This document shows positions 42,208 through 51,494 of a stretch of 64,000 nucleotides of DNA, one piece after another. The DNA is from Bacillota bacterium (GTDB lineage Bacteria > Bacillota > Limnochordia > Darwinibacteriales > DTU012), in assembly GCA_012840925.1 (NCBI GenBank), contig DUVS01000015.1, positions 1 through 64,000 on the forward strand. Direction: 5' to 3'. Position 1 is the stretch's first letter, and every line of letters starts with the position of its first letter. Position numbers and translations under genes: made by a program. A model generated the notes under the pieces. That model was not told where the DNA came from and searched no databases. It worked only from the letters and a program-made list of their open reading frames with translations.

Positions 42208-42615
42208 ATGGCAAAAGAAAAACGGCCAATTATGGCGATCGACCCCGGAAATGAAAAATGCGGCTTAGCCATTGTTTACCAGGACCAGGTTTTGCTCCAG
42301 GAGATTGTGGCTCGCAATAAAATTGTGGACAGACTTGTTGCCGTTTTGCCGCAAGCCGGGCCGATTGTGGTGGGCGACGGAACAGGAAGCAAGTCCTTTG
42401 TTCAAGAGTTAAGTCAAGCGATGCCTGATGTGGCGAACCGGATTGTAACCATTGATGAGAAGCTGTCCAGCGTGGAAGCGCGAGCACTATATTGGCGCCA
42501 GAATCCACCGAAAGGGTGGCGGCGCCTGTTCCCAGTGTCTTTGCAGACTCCGCCTGTACCAATTGATGATTATGTAGCGGTTATTTTGGCGAAACGATAT
42601 CTAGCTGGTAAATAG
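42208..42615 (+). CDS. RuvC/RuvX-like RNase H-fold protein
   Basis: A 135-residue protein with the opening MAIDPGNEKCGLAIV (first Asp), a TIDEKLSSVEARALYW segment (Glu) and PIDDYVAVILAKRYL (last Asp). These resemble the acidic triad of RuvC-like nucleases such as pre-16S rRNA nuclease YqgF/RuvX. It is shorter and more divergent than the true YqgF, with a Pro/Arg-rich loop (NPPKGWRRLFP). Whether it cuts Holliday junctions, rRNA precursor or nothing cannot be told. ATG 42208 follows ATAGGGAGGAG. It stands between two porin-like genes without obvious partners. Confidence 0.7.
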   Translation: MAKEKRPIMAIDPGNEKCGLAIVYQDQVLLQEIVARNKIVDRLVAVLPQAGPIVVGDGTGSKSFVQELSQAMPDVANRIVTIDEKLSSVEARALYWRQNPPKGWRRLFPVSLQTPPVPIDDYVAVILAKRYLAGK

Positions 42616-42650
42616 AGGGAATCAAAGAAAGATCTTGAATAAGGAAGGTT

Positions 42651-42678
42651 TTGACCCTGTTGTGGCGAATTTTAGATT
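42651..42678 (+). promoter_or_regulatory. Possible sigma-A promoter
   Basis: TTGACC (42651-42656), a 16-nt spacer, TAGATT (42673-42678), about 70 nt before the barrel gene at 42748. Confidence 0.45.
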
Positions 42679-42747
42679 TACAGAGCAGAATAATAGAATA
42701 GTCAGGCGAACCGATAAAAGCTGTGAGTAGATCGGAGGTGGGTTGTT

Positions 42748-43989
42748 GTGAACAAGCGCATAATCGTCTTTTTTTTCCCCTTTATCATTTTGCTGCTGGC
42801 AACAACCTGCGCTGCTCAGGTACAAGAGACAGAGCAGTGGGTCTATGATGCTATCGATTATCTGAACCAAACGGATTTTGGGGAATTATTTGCTGATGTT
42901 AATCCGGAAAACCGCTACCAAGTATCGCTGGCTATTGCCAACACTATCCAGAAGTTAGAACTTAACGACAACACTCGGGTACAACGCTTTGGCCTCAGCC
43001 GCAGGATCAGTCTCAGGGATCTGTTTGACAACTACAATCAGCATGTCTCTGAACAGCAGCAGTTACCGGAAACGGCAATGTCGGTCCTTGCATTACTGGT
43101 CGATGAGTACCATAATGAATTGAACGTATTGGGATACTGGATCGAGGACATTCCTAGTAGCACTTTGACTTTAAAGCCGAATCAGGCGAAGACACCGGTT
43201 ACCTTCGGGGGCCATGTTCCCGGATCAGAACCGTTGACTCCCTTGTTAGACCAGGATGATCAAGAAGGTATCTTTAAGAATGAGATTGTAAAGAACCTTA
43301 ACAAAAGCAGTGTTTTAAGCAAGTACTTCAGCGATGATGAAGCAGATGATACAAGAATTCTGATTAACAGCCTGATTCCACTCTGGTCTTCAGACTGGTT
43401 TATTGGTGCCGGGTTGTCCCTGCCGGCCCTGCCGCAGGATGGAAGAGAGACATCAGAAGATGCGGGATATGCCGGGATCATAGGTGAATATTTGATCAAC
43501 CAGGATCTGGTCCTGGAAGGCCAGTACTTGCATAATCTGGCCCAGCCGTTGAATGCAGGTGTTCTGCAATTTGGTGCCAGAGGGCGGCTGGGTAATGTGA
43601 CTTTGCGGGGATTGGTCCAGACAGCAGAAGCCGATGCCGAAGGGGCCAAGGCAAGTTTAGACATTACTTATGCCACACCGAATTCCATTCTCATCAGGGC
43701 AGGTTATAATGCCAACCTGAAGACAGTCTCTCAGTTGGGATTTTCAGCCAGCACCAGCATTGACGTGGATATCCCGATTCAGCAAGGCCGGATTGCCCTG
43801 GGACTGGTGCAGAGATGGAATCAAGAAGGCGCGGACGATGAAGAAAACAATCAACTGACAGATCAGACCAGAGCCTCCATTGAATTTAGCTATGATCTTA
43901 CCAATGAGGTTTCCTTCAAGTTGGATTACCGCTTAATTGACTTCAGTGATGTGAATAAGGCGTTAGCAGAGTTTTCCATTAGATTCTAA
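42748..43989 (+). CDS. Predicted outer-membrane barrel protein, possibly with a degenerate SLH-like N-terminus
   Basis: A 413-residue exported protein with a signal peptide of about 23 residues. The next 45 residues (WVYDAIDYLNQTDFGELF, NRYQVSLAIANTIQKLE) recall an SLH domain, in which WAYDAI and TRYE are the usual anchors, but the motif is incomplete. After a linker, amphipathic strands from about residue 205 run to a terminal Phe (ALAEFSIRF), as expected for a barrel. The start is GTG 42748 behind TCGGAGGTGG. Together with ompM it suggests more than one outer-membrane/wall linker. Specific function unknown. Confidence 0.65.
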   Translation: MNKRIIVFFFPFIILLLATTCAAQVQETEQWVYDAIDYLNQTDFGELFADVNPENRYQVSLAIANTIQKLELNDNTRVQRFGLSRRISLRDLFDNYNQHVSEQQQLPETAMSVLALLVDEYHNELNVLGYWIEDIPSSTLTLKPNQAKTPVTFGGHVPGSEPLTPLLDQDDQEGIFKNEIVKNLNKSSVLSKYFSDDEADDTRILINSLIPLWSSDWFIGAGLSLPALPQDGRETSEDAGYAGIIGEYLINQDLVLEGQYLHNLAQPLNAGVLQFGARGRLGNVTLRGLVQTAEADAEGAKASLDITYATPNSILIRAGYNANLKTVSQLGFSASTSIDVDIPIQQGRIALGLVQRWNQEGADDEENNQLTDQTRASIEFSYDLTNEVSFKLDYRLIDFSDVNKALAEFSIRF

Positions 43990-44003
43990 TAAGGAGGAAC
44001 AAC

Positions 44004-44930
44004 ATGAAACTGAAAGCTGTTAGCTGCATTTTAGCTGTAGTTCTGCTGGTAAGTCCTTTTACAGTTGCCGCCCAGTCTACTACCTCGCCTTTGGCTGTCT
44101 TAAGCGAACTGGAACGAGTGTTGTTTGGACAGGAACAGCCGGGAGCATTGTTGGCACGGGTGGAGGCGATTGAAGTTGAGATCTTTGGGACTGCGCAATC
44201 TGGTCCGGTTATGACCAGAATAGATCGGATCGATGAATATCTTTCAGGCGATCTGAAAGGTTCAGGACTGAAATTACAGCTAAATTTGGTTGAGTGGGGC
44301 TTCCTTGAAAAGTTGACTGCTAACGAACCACTGGTGAGAAGGTTGGAACGGATTGAGATGGAGTTTATCGGTGAACCTCAATCCGGCTCGATTGTCGATC
44401 GAGTTGATCAGCTGATGATGTATATCTGGGGTACGACTAAACTAGATGCAGTTTCGATCAAGGTACCAGCGGAGACTTTGGTCGAGATCCAGATTCTAAC
44501 AAGTGTGGATTCAGCATTGAACAAGGTTGGAGACCTGGTGAAATACCAAGTGGCCTCCGATGTAGCTGTTGATGGCCGGATTGTCATTCCCAGGGGATCG
44601 CAGGGAGTTGGCAAGATCACCGAAGTCGTAAAAGCCGGTGGACTTGGTAAAAGCGGCAGAGTAGTAATTGATTTCGGATCAGTTTCCGCTTTTGATGGTA
44701 AGAATATCCGGCTGCGGGTTGCAGAAAAAGCTCTTGAACGAAACAGCCGCCTGGAGTTGGCTGCCGGCGCCAGCATGGCCGGGGTACTGCTTTTAGGTGG
44801 GCCGATTGGTTTGGTAAGCGGGTACTTTATTAAAGGCGAAGATGTGCAGATTGAGGCTGGATCGAAGTTCTTTGTTGAAACCGAAATTGAGTATCAGACA
44901 CTCGGGTTTCGCCTAGTTCCAGCCAACTAG
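44004..44930 (+). CDS. Exported protein with tandem FGxxQxG repeats and a C-terminal beta domain
   Basis: I do not recognise a named family. After a signal peptide (about 1-24) come repeats of the type E-(L/I)FGxxQ(P/S)Gx(L/V)xxR(V/I)xxI(D/E): LFGQEQPGALLARVEAIE, IFGTAQSGPVMTRIDRID, a weaker SGDLKGS copy, and FIGEPQSGSIVDRVDQLM. A beta-rich domain follows (about 150-305) with VDGRIVIPRGSQGVGKITEV, DGKNIRLR and a glycine-rich hydrophobic stretch (about 252-275), which resembles surface or periplasmic adaptor domains. ATG 44004 follows AAGGAGG. It sits 14 nt after the barrel gene, so the two probably form an operon closed by the terminator at 44961. Confidence 0.65.
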   Translation: MKLKAVSCILAVVLLVSPFTVAAQSTTSPLAVLSELERVLFGQEQPGALLARVEAIEVEIFGTAQSGPVMTRIDRIDEYLSGDLKGSGLKLQLNLVEWGFLEKLTANEPLVRRLERIEMEFIGEPQSGSIVDRVDQLMMYIWGTTKLDAVSIKVPAETLVEIQILTSVDSALNKVGDLVKYQVASDVAVDGRIVIPRGSQGVGKITEVVKAGGLGKSGRVVIDFGSVSAFDGKNIRLRVAEKALERNSRLELAAGASMAGVLLLGGPIGLVSGYFIKGEDVQIEAGSKFFVETEIEYQTLGFRLVPAN

Positions 44931-44960
44931 AAATCAGAGGGCGCAGACTTTAATTGCCGG

Positions 44961-44985
44961 AAAAACCGCTGGTTTGGCGGTTTTT
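44961..44985. terminator. Terminator after the repeat-protein gene
   Basis: AAAAACCGC (44961-44969) pairs with GCGGTTTTT (44977-44985) around TGGTTTG. It is symmetric and could act in either direction. Confidence 0.85.
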
Positions 44986-45079
44986 CTTATATCAGATGGT
45001 TTCGTGCAGGATTATGGAATTGTGAAAACGAAGAAATAGTTAAGATCTATGCAGAATTTACAGCTGGGGAGGTTGTTTA

Positions 45080-48000
45080 ATGAATGGTTCAAGGACAGCA
45101 AGAAAGAGATTAAGATTTATCTTGCCCTTTTCTCTTTTTCTTTCCTTATTCATATTCTCTACATCTGTTCTAACCAACACTGTGATTGGCAGCAACTATC
45201 TCCTGGGCGTTGGCGATGTCCTGGAAATAACGGTTTGGGGGCACCCCGAGCTGAAAACGACAGTCCAAGTGCGCCCTGATGGATATATCACTTTCCCTCT
45301 GGTGGGGGATCAGTTTGCCGACGGTAAGACAGCCAGCCAGCTGGCTGAAGAGATTCAGCAGCAATTATCCGCCTATGTGGTGGCTCCAAGTGTAACGATT
45401 ATTGTGGTTCAATTCCGCACTATCCGGGTACAGGTGTTGGGGGAAATCCACAAGCCCGGTTATTACCGCATAAGTGCGGGGGATCGGCTGCTGGATGCTA
45501 TCGGCCTTGCCGGCGGGCCGACAAACGAAGCAAACTTGTCTGAAGTTACCGTGACCAGAATGAGCGGTGGGACCGCGGATTTGTTCAAAGTAGATGTAAC
45601 CAGCTACATAGCTGAAGGCAATATTGCACATAACCCTCCCCTGCACGATGGTGATGTTATATATCTGCCTGCAGCTGGCAATGCTCTGGTTTTAGGAGCA
45701 GTACAGCGCCCAGGCAGTCACAGGGTACATCAGGATATGGATATTCTTGACTTATTGGCTGCTGGAGGAGGCGCATTGTCCGCAAGCGATTTGTCCCATG
45801 CGGTTTTAACCCGCAAGATCGGAGACTCTTCCACAGAGATGATTGTTGATCTTAATGCTATTATCCAATCTGGTAAAGGCAAAATACAGGTGCAAGCTGA
45901 TGACGTGTTATTCATCCCCCACAAGCAGCTTGCTGTACTTTTTGGCGAAGTAAAAGCTCCCGGCAGCTATGCTATCGAGCCGGAAATGACCCTGGCAGAG
46001 TTAATCGGTGCTGCCGGTGGGCTGACAGACATGGGTGATCCCGGCCAAGTAAGGATTGTCCGGGAGATTGATGGTGTGCGCCAGTCTTTGACGGTAGATC
46101 TTAGTGATACACTTACAGGTAAATCGGGAGCCAACCCACAAGTAGTCGGTGGCGATATCATTTTTGTCCCTGAGATCATGAACACTGTACTGGTCCTTGG
46201 TGAAGTGCGTCAACCGGGGGCCTTTACCTTGAAAGAACAGATGGGGATCCTGGATCTGATTGCAAAGGCAGGCAGTACAACTGCTAATGCGGCTTTAGAC
46301 CGGGTTACCTTGACCCGCCAAAGCGGCGACGTGGTACTGGTGCAGGAAATCAATCTTGCTCAGCTGCAGGGAACAGGCACCGGTAGAGATATTGAGCTTC
46401 TGCCGGGCGATGTCATTTTCGTTCCGGAAGGAGCACCTCAGGCGCTGGTCTTGGGACGGATTGCCAGGCCAGGCAGCTACCGGGTCAGTGAGAACATGAA
46501 TCTCTTGGATCTTCTGGCTTTAGCCGGAGGGCCCTTGGAAAGTGCTGGAGACCGGGTGTTGATCACCCGCAGCAATGAAACTACAGAGGTTAACTTAGGG
46601 GCGCTGACCCGATTAGGAATCGGTAATCAAAAAATCACGGCCGGCGATGTGATCTATGTAACAGAAGGCAGGCATCAGGTTCTGGTCTTGGGAGAAGTGC
46701 GTAATCCCGGTTACTACCGCCTGGAATTTGGCGATCGGGTACTTGATGGGATCGCCAAAGCAGGAGGCCTTCTGGACAGTGCAGCAGCAGATCTGGTCAG
46801 CATAACCAGACAAACAGAGGACCTCACCGACGTTTTCGCGGTAAACCTCGAGCTTTTGGAGCAAAACCGCTTCCTCGACAGTAATTTCCTGTTGGAGGGC
46901 GGCGATGTGATTATTGTTCCAGAAGCAAAACGTGATGTCATGGTTATTGGCGAGGTTGGCAAGCCTGGATCTTACCTGCTCGGTAAAGAACAACGCCTGC
47001 TGGATGTGATTGCGCAAGCCGGCGGCATGACTGACAATGCTGCCGTCGATGCTGTCCAGATCACAAGGATTGGACAGGACAACAGTTTACATACGGCCGT
47101 ATACGATTTAGACGCTGTGATTAAAGGTTTAAGCAGCGATAATCCATTGGTCGAACCGGGCGATATTGTCTATGTGCCAGAAACTAAGACTTCAGTACTG
47201 GTGTTTGGTGAAGTTACTGCACCTGGGTACTATCGAGCCACAGCTACCACAACCTTGCTTGATGTGATTGGACAAGCTAGAGGCTTAACCGACCAGGCAG
47301 ATGCCAAATCAGTGAGCCTGACACGGATCGTGGATGGAGAGACTGTCATCGAGACGATTGACCTGGATCTGATTATGCATACCGGCGAAGGCGACATACG
47401 CCTCACAGGCGGGGAAATGATTTTGATTCCCAAACTGGATCTGGAAGTTACGATTATCGGGGAAGTCAGGGTTCCGGGTCGTTACCGGATTCGCCAAGGC
47501 GAACGTTTGCTGGAGGTACTGGCTAAGGCTGGCGGCTTGACTGATGACGCCGATCCTTGGCTGACCATGACCAGATGGACTGATAATGAACAAGAAGTTT
47601 TGACGATCAACTATCGGGATTTGGTGCAGTCCAACTCGCCGGAGCTCAACCTGACTATTGTCGGAGGAGATATTATCTACATTCCAAGCATGAACCGGCG
47701 GATTCTGGTGTTTGGAGAGGTGGCCAGGCCCGGCGCATACCTTGTTGATCAGTTTACCACCTTGCTGGATGTGATCGCCCTCGCTGGGGGCCCGACCGCC
47801 AGAGCCAAACTTGATGAGGTCATGATTGCATCAGATTCATCTGGTGAACTGGTCCAATATTTGGATCTGAATGCAATCATCAACCAGGAACAGCCTAATC
47901 CGCTGCTGTTAGGTGGAGAGGTGATCCATATACCTGAGGCACGGCAGATTCTGGTCATGGGCGAAGTGGCCAGGCCGGGCGCCTTTAACCTTCCTGCTGG

Positions 48001-48544
48001 CGGCCGGGTTCTTGACTTGCTGGCATTGGCCGGTGGCCTGCGGAGCAGCTTGATGGATCAAGAGGTTATTGTCACCAGACAAGGGCCCGAAGGCGATCAG
48101 GTATGGATTGCTGATTACCGTTCATTGCTCAACAGTCCCAACGATCATAATCTGCTGCTTGCTGGAGGAGACGTAGTCTTTGTACCTGAGGTAAGTCGTC
48201 AGGTTGTGGTTTTAGGTGAAGTTGCCAGACCGGGAGTCTATTCGGTTTATGAAGGAGCCCGGCTGCTGGATGCCATTGCCATGGCTGGCGGATCTACAGA
48301 AAAGGCAGAACTTGGATCCGTGGGTATTTACCGCGGTGGCGATCTGACAGATCCGGCCACATTCTCCATGGGACAAGATCGGATCCTGTTCCAGGGTGAT
48401 GCCAGTGAAAATCCTGTAATTCGCGGTGGGGACGTTATCTACGTTCCAAAGACTACAAAGCCGGATTGGAATACAATCTTAGGCATCATGAGCGGTGTGC
48501 GTACGTTCCAGCAGATCATTGAATGGTTCATACCAGATAAATAG
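45080..48544 (+). CDS. Giant Wza-like polysaccharide export protein with twelve SLBB repeats
   Basis: The 1154-residue protein begins with a signal/anchor (about 12-35) lacking a lipobox Cys. A Poly_export domain follows (about 40-115: LGVGDVLEITVWGHPELK, VRPDGYITFPLVGD). Then come twelve SLBB units spaced about 85-95 residues, each opening like VLVLGEVRxPGxYR and ending in GGDVIYVPE. Wza has two or three. The C-terminal 30 residues (ILGIMSGVRTFQQIIEWF) could form an amphipathic helix like the Wza outer-membrane crown. ATG 45080 follows GGGGAGG. It heads an operon with Wzz, BY-kinase and PHP phosphatase, so polymer export is the likely role; the stacked SLBB rings may span the periplasm. Confidence 0.88.
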   Translation: MNGSRTARKRLRFILPFSLFLSLFIFSTSVLTNTVIGSNYLLGVGDVLEITVWGHPELKTTVQVRPDGYITFPLVGDQFADGKTASQLAEEIQQQLSAYVVAPSVTIIVVQFRTIRVQVLGEIHKPGYYRISAGDRLLDAIGLAGGPTNEANLSEVTVTRMSGGTADLFKVDVTSYIAEGNIAHNPPLHDGDVIYLPAAGNALVLGAVQRPGSHRVHQDMDILDLLAAGGGALSASDLSHAVLTRKIGDSSTEMIVDLNAIIQSGKGKIQVQADDVLFIPHKQLAVLFGEVKAPGSYAIEPEMTLAELIGAAGGLTDMGDPGQVRIVREIDGVRQSLTVDLSDTLTGKSGANPQVVGGDIIFVPEIMNTVLVLGEVRQPGAFTLKEQMGILDLIAKAGSTTANAALDRVTLTRQSGDVVLVQEINLAQLQGTGTGRDIELLPGDVIFVPEGAPQALVLGRIARPGSYRVSENMNLLDLLALAGGPLESAGDRVLITRSNETTEVNLGALTRLGIGNQKITAGDVIYVTEGRHQVLVLGEVRNPGYYRLEFGDRVLDGIAKAGGLLDSAAADLVSITRQTEDLTDVFAVNLELLEQNRFLDSNFLLEGGDVIIVPEAKRDVMVIGEVGKPGSYLLGKEQRLLDVIAQAGGMTDNAAVDAVQITRIGQDNSLHTAVYDLDAVIKGLSSDNPLVEPGDIVYVPETKTSVLVFGEVTAPGYYRATATTTLLDVIGQARGLTDQADAKSVSLTRIVDGETVIETIDLDLIMHTGEGDIRLTGGEMILIPKLDLEVTIIGEVRVPGRYRIRQGERLLEVLAKAGGLTDDADPWLTMTRWTDNEQEVLTINYRDLVQSNSPELNLTIVGGDIIYIPSMNRRILVFGEVARPGAYLVDQFTTLLDVIALAGGPTARAKLDEVMIASDSSGELVQYLDLNAIINQEQPNPLLLGGEVIHIPEARQILVMGEVARPGAFNLPAGGRVLDLLALAGGLRSSLMDQEVIVTRQGPEGDQVWIADYRSLLNSPNDHNLLLAGGDVVFVPEVSRQVVVLGEVARPGVYSVYEGARLLDAIAMAGGSTEKAELGSVGIYRGGDLTDPATFSMGQDRILFQGDASENPVIRGGDVIYVPKTTKPDWNTILGIMSGVRTFQQIIEWFIPDK

Positions 48545-48562
48545 GCAAGGAGGTGGGCAGCA

Positions 48563-50011
48563 GTGAACATGGAAGAGATGGATCTGTTAGAGTTATGGCA
48601 GATACTGATGAAGCGCAAAATCCAAATTGTTTTGTTTTTTATCCTGGCAGTTGTGGCCGCTGGGGTCGTGAGCATTTATACAGAGCCAGTGTTTCAAGCC
48701 AAGACAACTTTGATGTTTAAAAATGAACAATCCAATGCGTTGACTGCGTTTAACCCCTTGAGTTCGATAACCGGGTCTTCAGTCAATGTGATGCTGCAAA
48801 ACTATATCTATATGCTCAAAAGCCGGTCGATGCTGACTAAAGTTTTAACAGAGCTGGGTTGGGATGAGATTACGAGCGAAAATCTCAGGAATATTGATCT
48901 GAATCTCAAGGTGCAGCTGGTTTCCGGCACTGAGATTCTCGAGATCAGTTTTGAGTCAGAAGACAAGGAGTTTGCCACTGAGTTTGTCAATACCCTCAGC
49001 CAAGTCTTTGCTGATTCGATCCGGGATGCAAATAGATCTGATTTGCGGACTACCGGCGACTATCTCATGGAACAGATTGAGATTGTAGCTGCTCAACTGC
49101 GGGAGGCGGAAGAGAGCCTCAGGATGTTCCGGGAAACCGAACGGGTGATTCAGCCTATGCAGGACTCATCCATGCTGGTGCAGCAGTATATGCAGTGGGA
49201 CAATCAGCTGGCTCAGGCAAAAATTGCCAGGATTGAGGCTGAACAGCGCTTACAGCAGATCCAGGACAAACTGGCTGCCCAAGAGGAGTTCATCATCTCG
49301 TCAACCACAATTCAGAATAACCCCCTGGTTCAATCATATCAGCAGCGTTTGGCTGATCTAGAGATTTCCTTATCCGGGGCGCTCCAGTTATATACTGATC
49401 GCCATCCTGAAGTCTTGAGCCTGCAGGCAGAAATTGCAGAAACCCGTACCAAGCTGGCAAGTGAGGTGCAGCGGATTACAGCCACTGAAACAATGTCCAT
49501 CAATCCGATCCACAGTGAACTGCTTACCCAGCTCATATTTGCTCAAGTGGAACTGGTTGCTCTGGACGCCAGGGAACAAGCAATCCATCAAATGAGGGAC
49601 GAGTTGGACCAGGAGTACAGCCATATACCCCAGAAAGAGCTGGAGCTGATGCGGTTAATGCGCACAGTATCAGTTCATGAAGATATATATTTGATGCTCA
49701 TGACTCGCTATGAGGAAATCCGTATCAATGAACAAATGCATTCCGGCTATCTTCAGATTGTCGATCCGGCGATTGTTCCAGAAAAACCGGTTAAACCTCG
49801 CATTAAGCTCAATATGGCTATTGGTGGTGTGCTGGGGTTGTTCCTCGGCATTGGGACTGCATTTCTGATGGAGTTTCTGGACAACACGATCAAGACCAAA
49901 GAAGATGTGGAGAAGTTCTTGTCACTTCCCGTTATTGGCCAGATTCCTCAGATCAACAACAATCAGCGGTTGAGCCCGAGTTCCAGGTTTAAACAGAGTA
50001 TAAGGATGTGA
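48563..50011 (+). CDS. Polysaccharide chain-length/co-polymerase protein (Wzz/GNVR family)
   Basis: Inner-membrane polysaccharide co-polymerase that sets chain length and works with the tyrosine kinase. The 482-residue protein has an N-terminal Wzz domain with the first helix at about 20-40, a long periplasmic coiled coil (about 150-385) and a second helix (about 410-432) followed by EFLDNTIKTKEDVEKFLSLP and VIGQIP at the cytoplasmic end. GTG 48563 follows AGGAGGTG. The kinase gene begins 3 nt after its stop; in Gram-negative Wzc these are fused, here they are split as in Firmicutes. Confidence 0.93.
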   Translation: MNMEEMDLLELWQILMKRKIQIVLFFILAVVAAGVVSIYTEPVFQAKTTLMFKNEQSNALTAFNPLSSITGSSVNVMLQNYIYMLKSRSMLTKVLTELGWDEITSENLRNIDLNLKVQLVSGTEILEISFESEDKEFATEFVNTLSQVFADSIRDANRSDLRTTGDYLMEQIEIVAAQLREAEESLRMFRETERVIQPMQDSSMLVQQYMQWDNQLAQAKIARIEAEQRLQQIQDKLAAQEEFIISSTTIQNNPLVQSYQQRLADLEISLSGALQLYTDRHPEVLSLQAEIAETRTKLASEVQRITATETMSINPIHSELLTQLIFAQVELVALDAREQAIHQMRDELDQEYSHIPQKELELMRLMRTVSVHEDIYLMLMTRYEEIRINEQMHSGYLQIVDPAIVPEKPVKPRIKLNMAIGGVLGLFLGIGTAFLMEFLDNTIKTKEDVEKFLSLPVIGQIPQINNNQRLSPSSRFKQSIRM

Positions 50012-50014
50012 TTC

Positions 50015-50716
50015 TTGGTGGTGAGGAATTATACAGGACAATTGATTGTGCAAGATGACCCAAAAGCAATCGGCTCAGAGGCATTTCGCACTTTACGGAC
50101 TAATCTGCAGTTTGCATCGTTGAATGAAGAACTGGTAACGATTTCATTGACCAGTACCGGCCTCTCTGAAGGCAAGTCGGTGGTTTGCTCGAATCTGGCT
50201 GTATCGATCGCCCAGACCGGCAGCAGAGTGATTCTGGTTGACTGCGACTTGAGGAAACCTGTCATCCATAGAATCTTCGGGCTCAGAAACAGCGTTGGCT
50301 TAACAACCGTGTTGACCGGTCAGAGTGATATTGAATCGGCATTGCAGAAAACTGGCTCTGAAAATTTGCGAGTACTAACTGCCGGGCCGATACCACCAAA
50401 CCCTGCCGAATTACTGCAGTCGAAGAGTATGCAGCAAACGCTGGAGGAGATTAAGGGCCTGGCTGACAAAATTTTGATTGACGCTCCTCCGGTTCTGCCG
50501 GTGGCAGATGCTATGATTTTGGCCTCCTATGTAGATGGCGTTATTTTCGTCGTTGGGGTACATCAAGCCCCCAGGGAGATGGTTCGCCGGGCCAAGGAAC
50601 AGTTGGAAAGCACCAACGTCAGGATTTTGGGAGTAGTTTTGAACAAGGTCAAGTATAACAGCAGAAGTGAACACTACTACTATGACTATTACAGATCAAG
50701 TGAGCATGATGGATAA
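50015..50716 (+). CDS. cpsD: Bacterial tyrosine (BY) kinase, CpsD/CapB type
   Basis: Autophosphorylating tyrosine kinase that controls polysaccharide polymerisation and export. The 233-residue protein has Walker A in TGLSEGKSVV, Walker A' VILVDCDLRKP, Walker B ILIDAPPVLPVADA and a C-terminal Tyr cluster (HYYYDYYRS) for autophosphorylation. The residue before the Walker A glycine region is Leu where Pro is usual. TTG 50015 lies 3 nt after wzz. The phosphatase gene overlaps its 3' end. Confidence 0.94.
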   Translation: MVVRNYTGQLIVQDDPKAIGSEAFRTLRTNLQFASLNEELVTISLTSTGLSEGKSVVCSNLAVSIAQTGSRVILVDCDLRKPVIHRIFGLRNSVGLTTVLTGQSDIESALQKTGSENLRVLTAGPIPPNPAELLQSKSMQQTLEEIKGLADKILIDAPPVLPVADAMILASYVDGVIFVVGVHQAPREMVRRAKEQLESTNVRILGVVLNKVKYNSRSEHYYYDYYRSSEHDG

Positions 50717-51494
50717 GATGATCGACCTGCATACACATATTTTACCAGGCATCGATGATGGTGCCAGGGATGCAGCCATGGCGCTGCGGATGGCGCAGCA
50801 AGCCGTTGGGCGTGGAATCGAAATTGTGGCTGCCACTCCCCACTTTATTAATCTGACGTGGGATCAGGTTAGAGCTGAAACAGAAAAACTGCGGAAGCTT
50901 CTAGCAGATCATCGGATCAGTCTGACAGTTGTCGCTGGCGCTGAGTTATTCGTTGATCCTGGTCTGATGGACCTGGCAAAGGACAACATACCTACTTATA
51001 ATGATGCCGGCAAATACTGTCTGATTGAATTTCCCATGTTGGAGCTCCCCTCCTACATTGACCAGGTGCTTTTTTCTCTGCAAGTCAAGGGCATAACTCC
51101 GGTTATAGCTCATCCAGAGCGTAATCGGGTGGTAATCAGGGATCCAAATCTGGTTGCTCACTGGATTGGGTCAGGTTGTTTAATCCAGATCAATGCCAAC
51201 AGTCTCTTAGGGAATTTCGGTGCAGATGTGCAGCGGATAGCGGAAATCATGCTCCAGCACCAAATGGTGCACTTTATTGCCAGCGATGCCCATTCCGTTA
51301 ACAACCGCGGCTTTTATCTCGATCGCAGTGTGGAATCGGCACGGCGGCTGGTAACACGAGAAACCGCAGCACTATTGGTCTCCGGCAATCCTGCACGAGT
51401 AATCGCCGGAGAACAGGTTGAAGTGCCGGAAGTTATTTCGTATCGCCCGCAGCGGCGCTTTTGGAATTTCTGGAAGCAAAGGAGGGATTACTAA
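50706..51494 (+). CDS. cpsB: PHP-type protein-tyrosine phosphatase (CpsB/YwqE)
   Basis: Metal-dependent phosphatase that dephosphorylates the BY-kinase. The PHP motifs are all present: MIDLHTHILPGIDDGA, VAATPHFI, AGAELFVDP, IAHPERNR and the final SDAHSV. Several in-frame ATGs (50706, 50709, 50718) compete, none with a strong ribosome site. I use 50706, which overlaps cpsD by 11 nt and implies translational coupling. The next gene overlaps by 1 nt. Confidence 0.93.
   Translation: MMDKMIDLHTHILPGIDDGARDAAMALRMAQQAVGRGIEIVAATPHFINLTWDQVRAETEKLRKLLADHRISLTVVAGAELFVDPGLMDLAKDNIPTYNDAGKYCLIEFPMLELPSYIDQVLFSLQVKGITPVIAHPERNRVVIRDPNLVAHWIGSGCLIQINANSLLGNFGADVQRIAEIMLQHQMVHFIASDAHSVNNRGFYLDRSVESARRLVTRETAALLVSGNPARVIAGEQVEVPEVISYRPQRRFWNFWKQRRDY

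Noticed and set aside
45049-45279. Open frame overlapping the start of the SLBB gene in another frame
   Set aside because: It is a shadow of the strongly supported SLBB gene and has no ribosome site.
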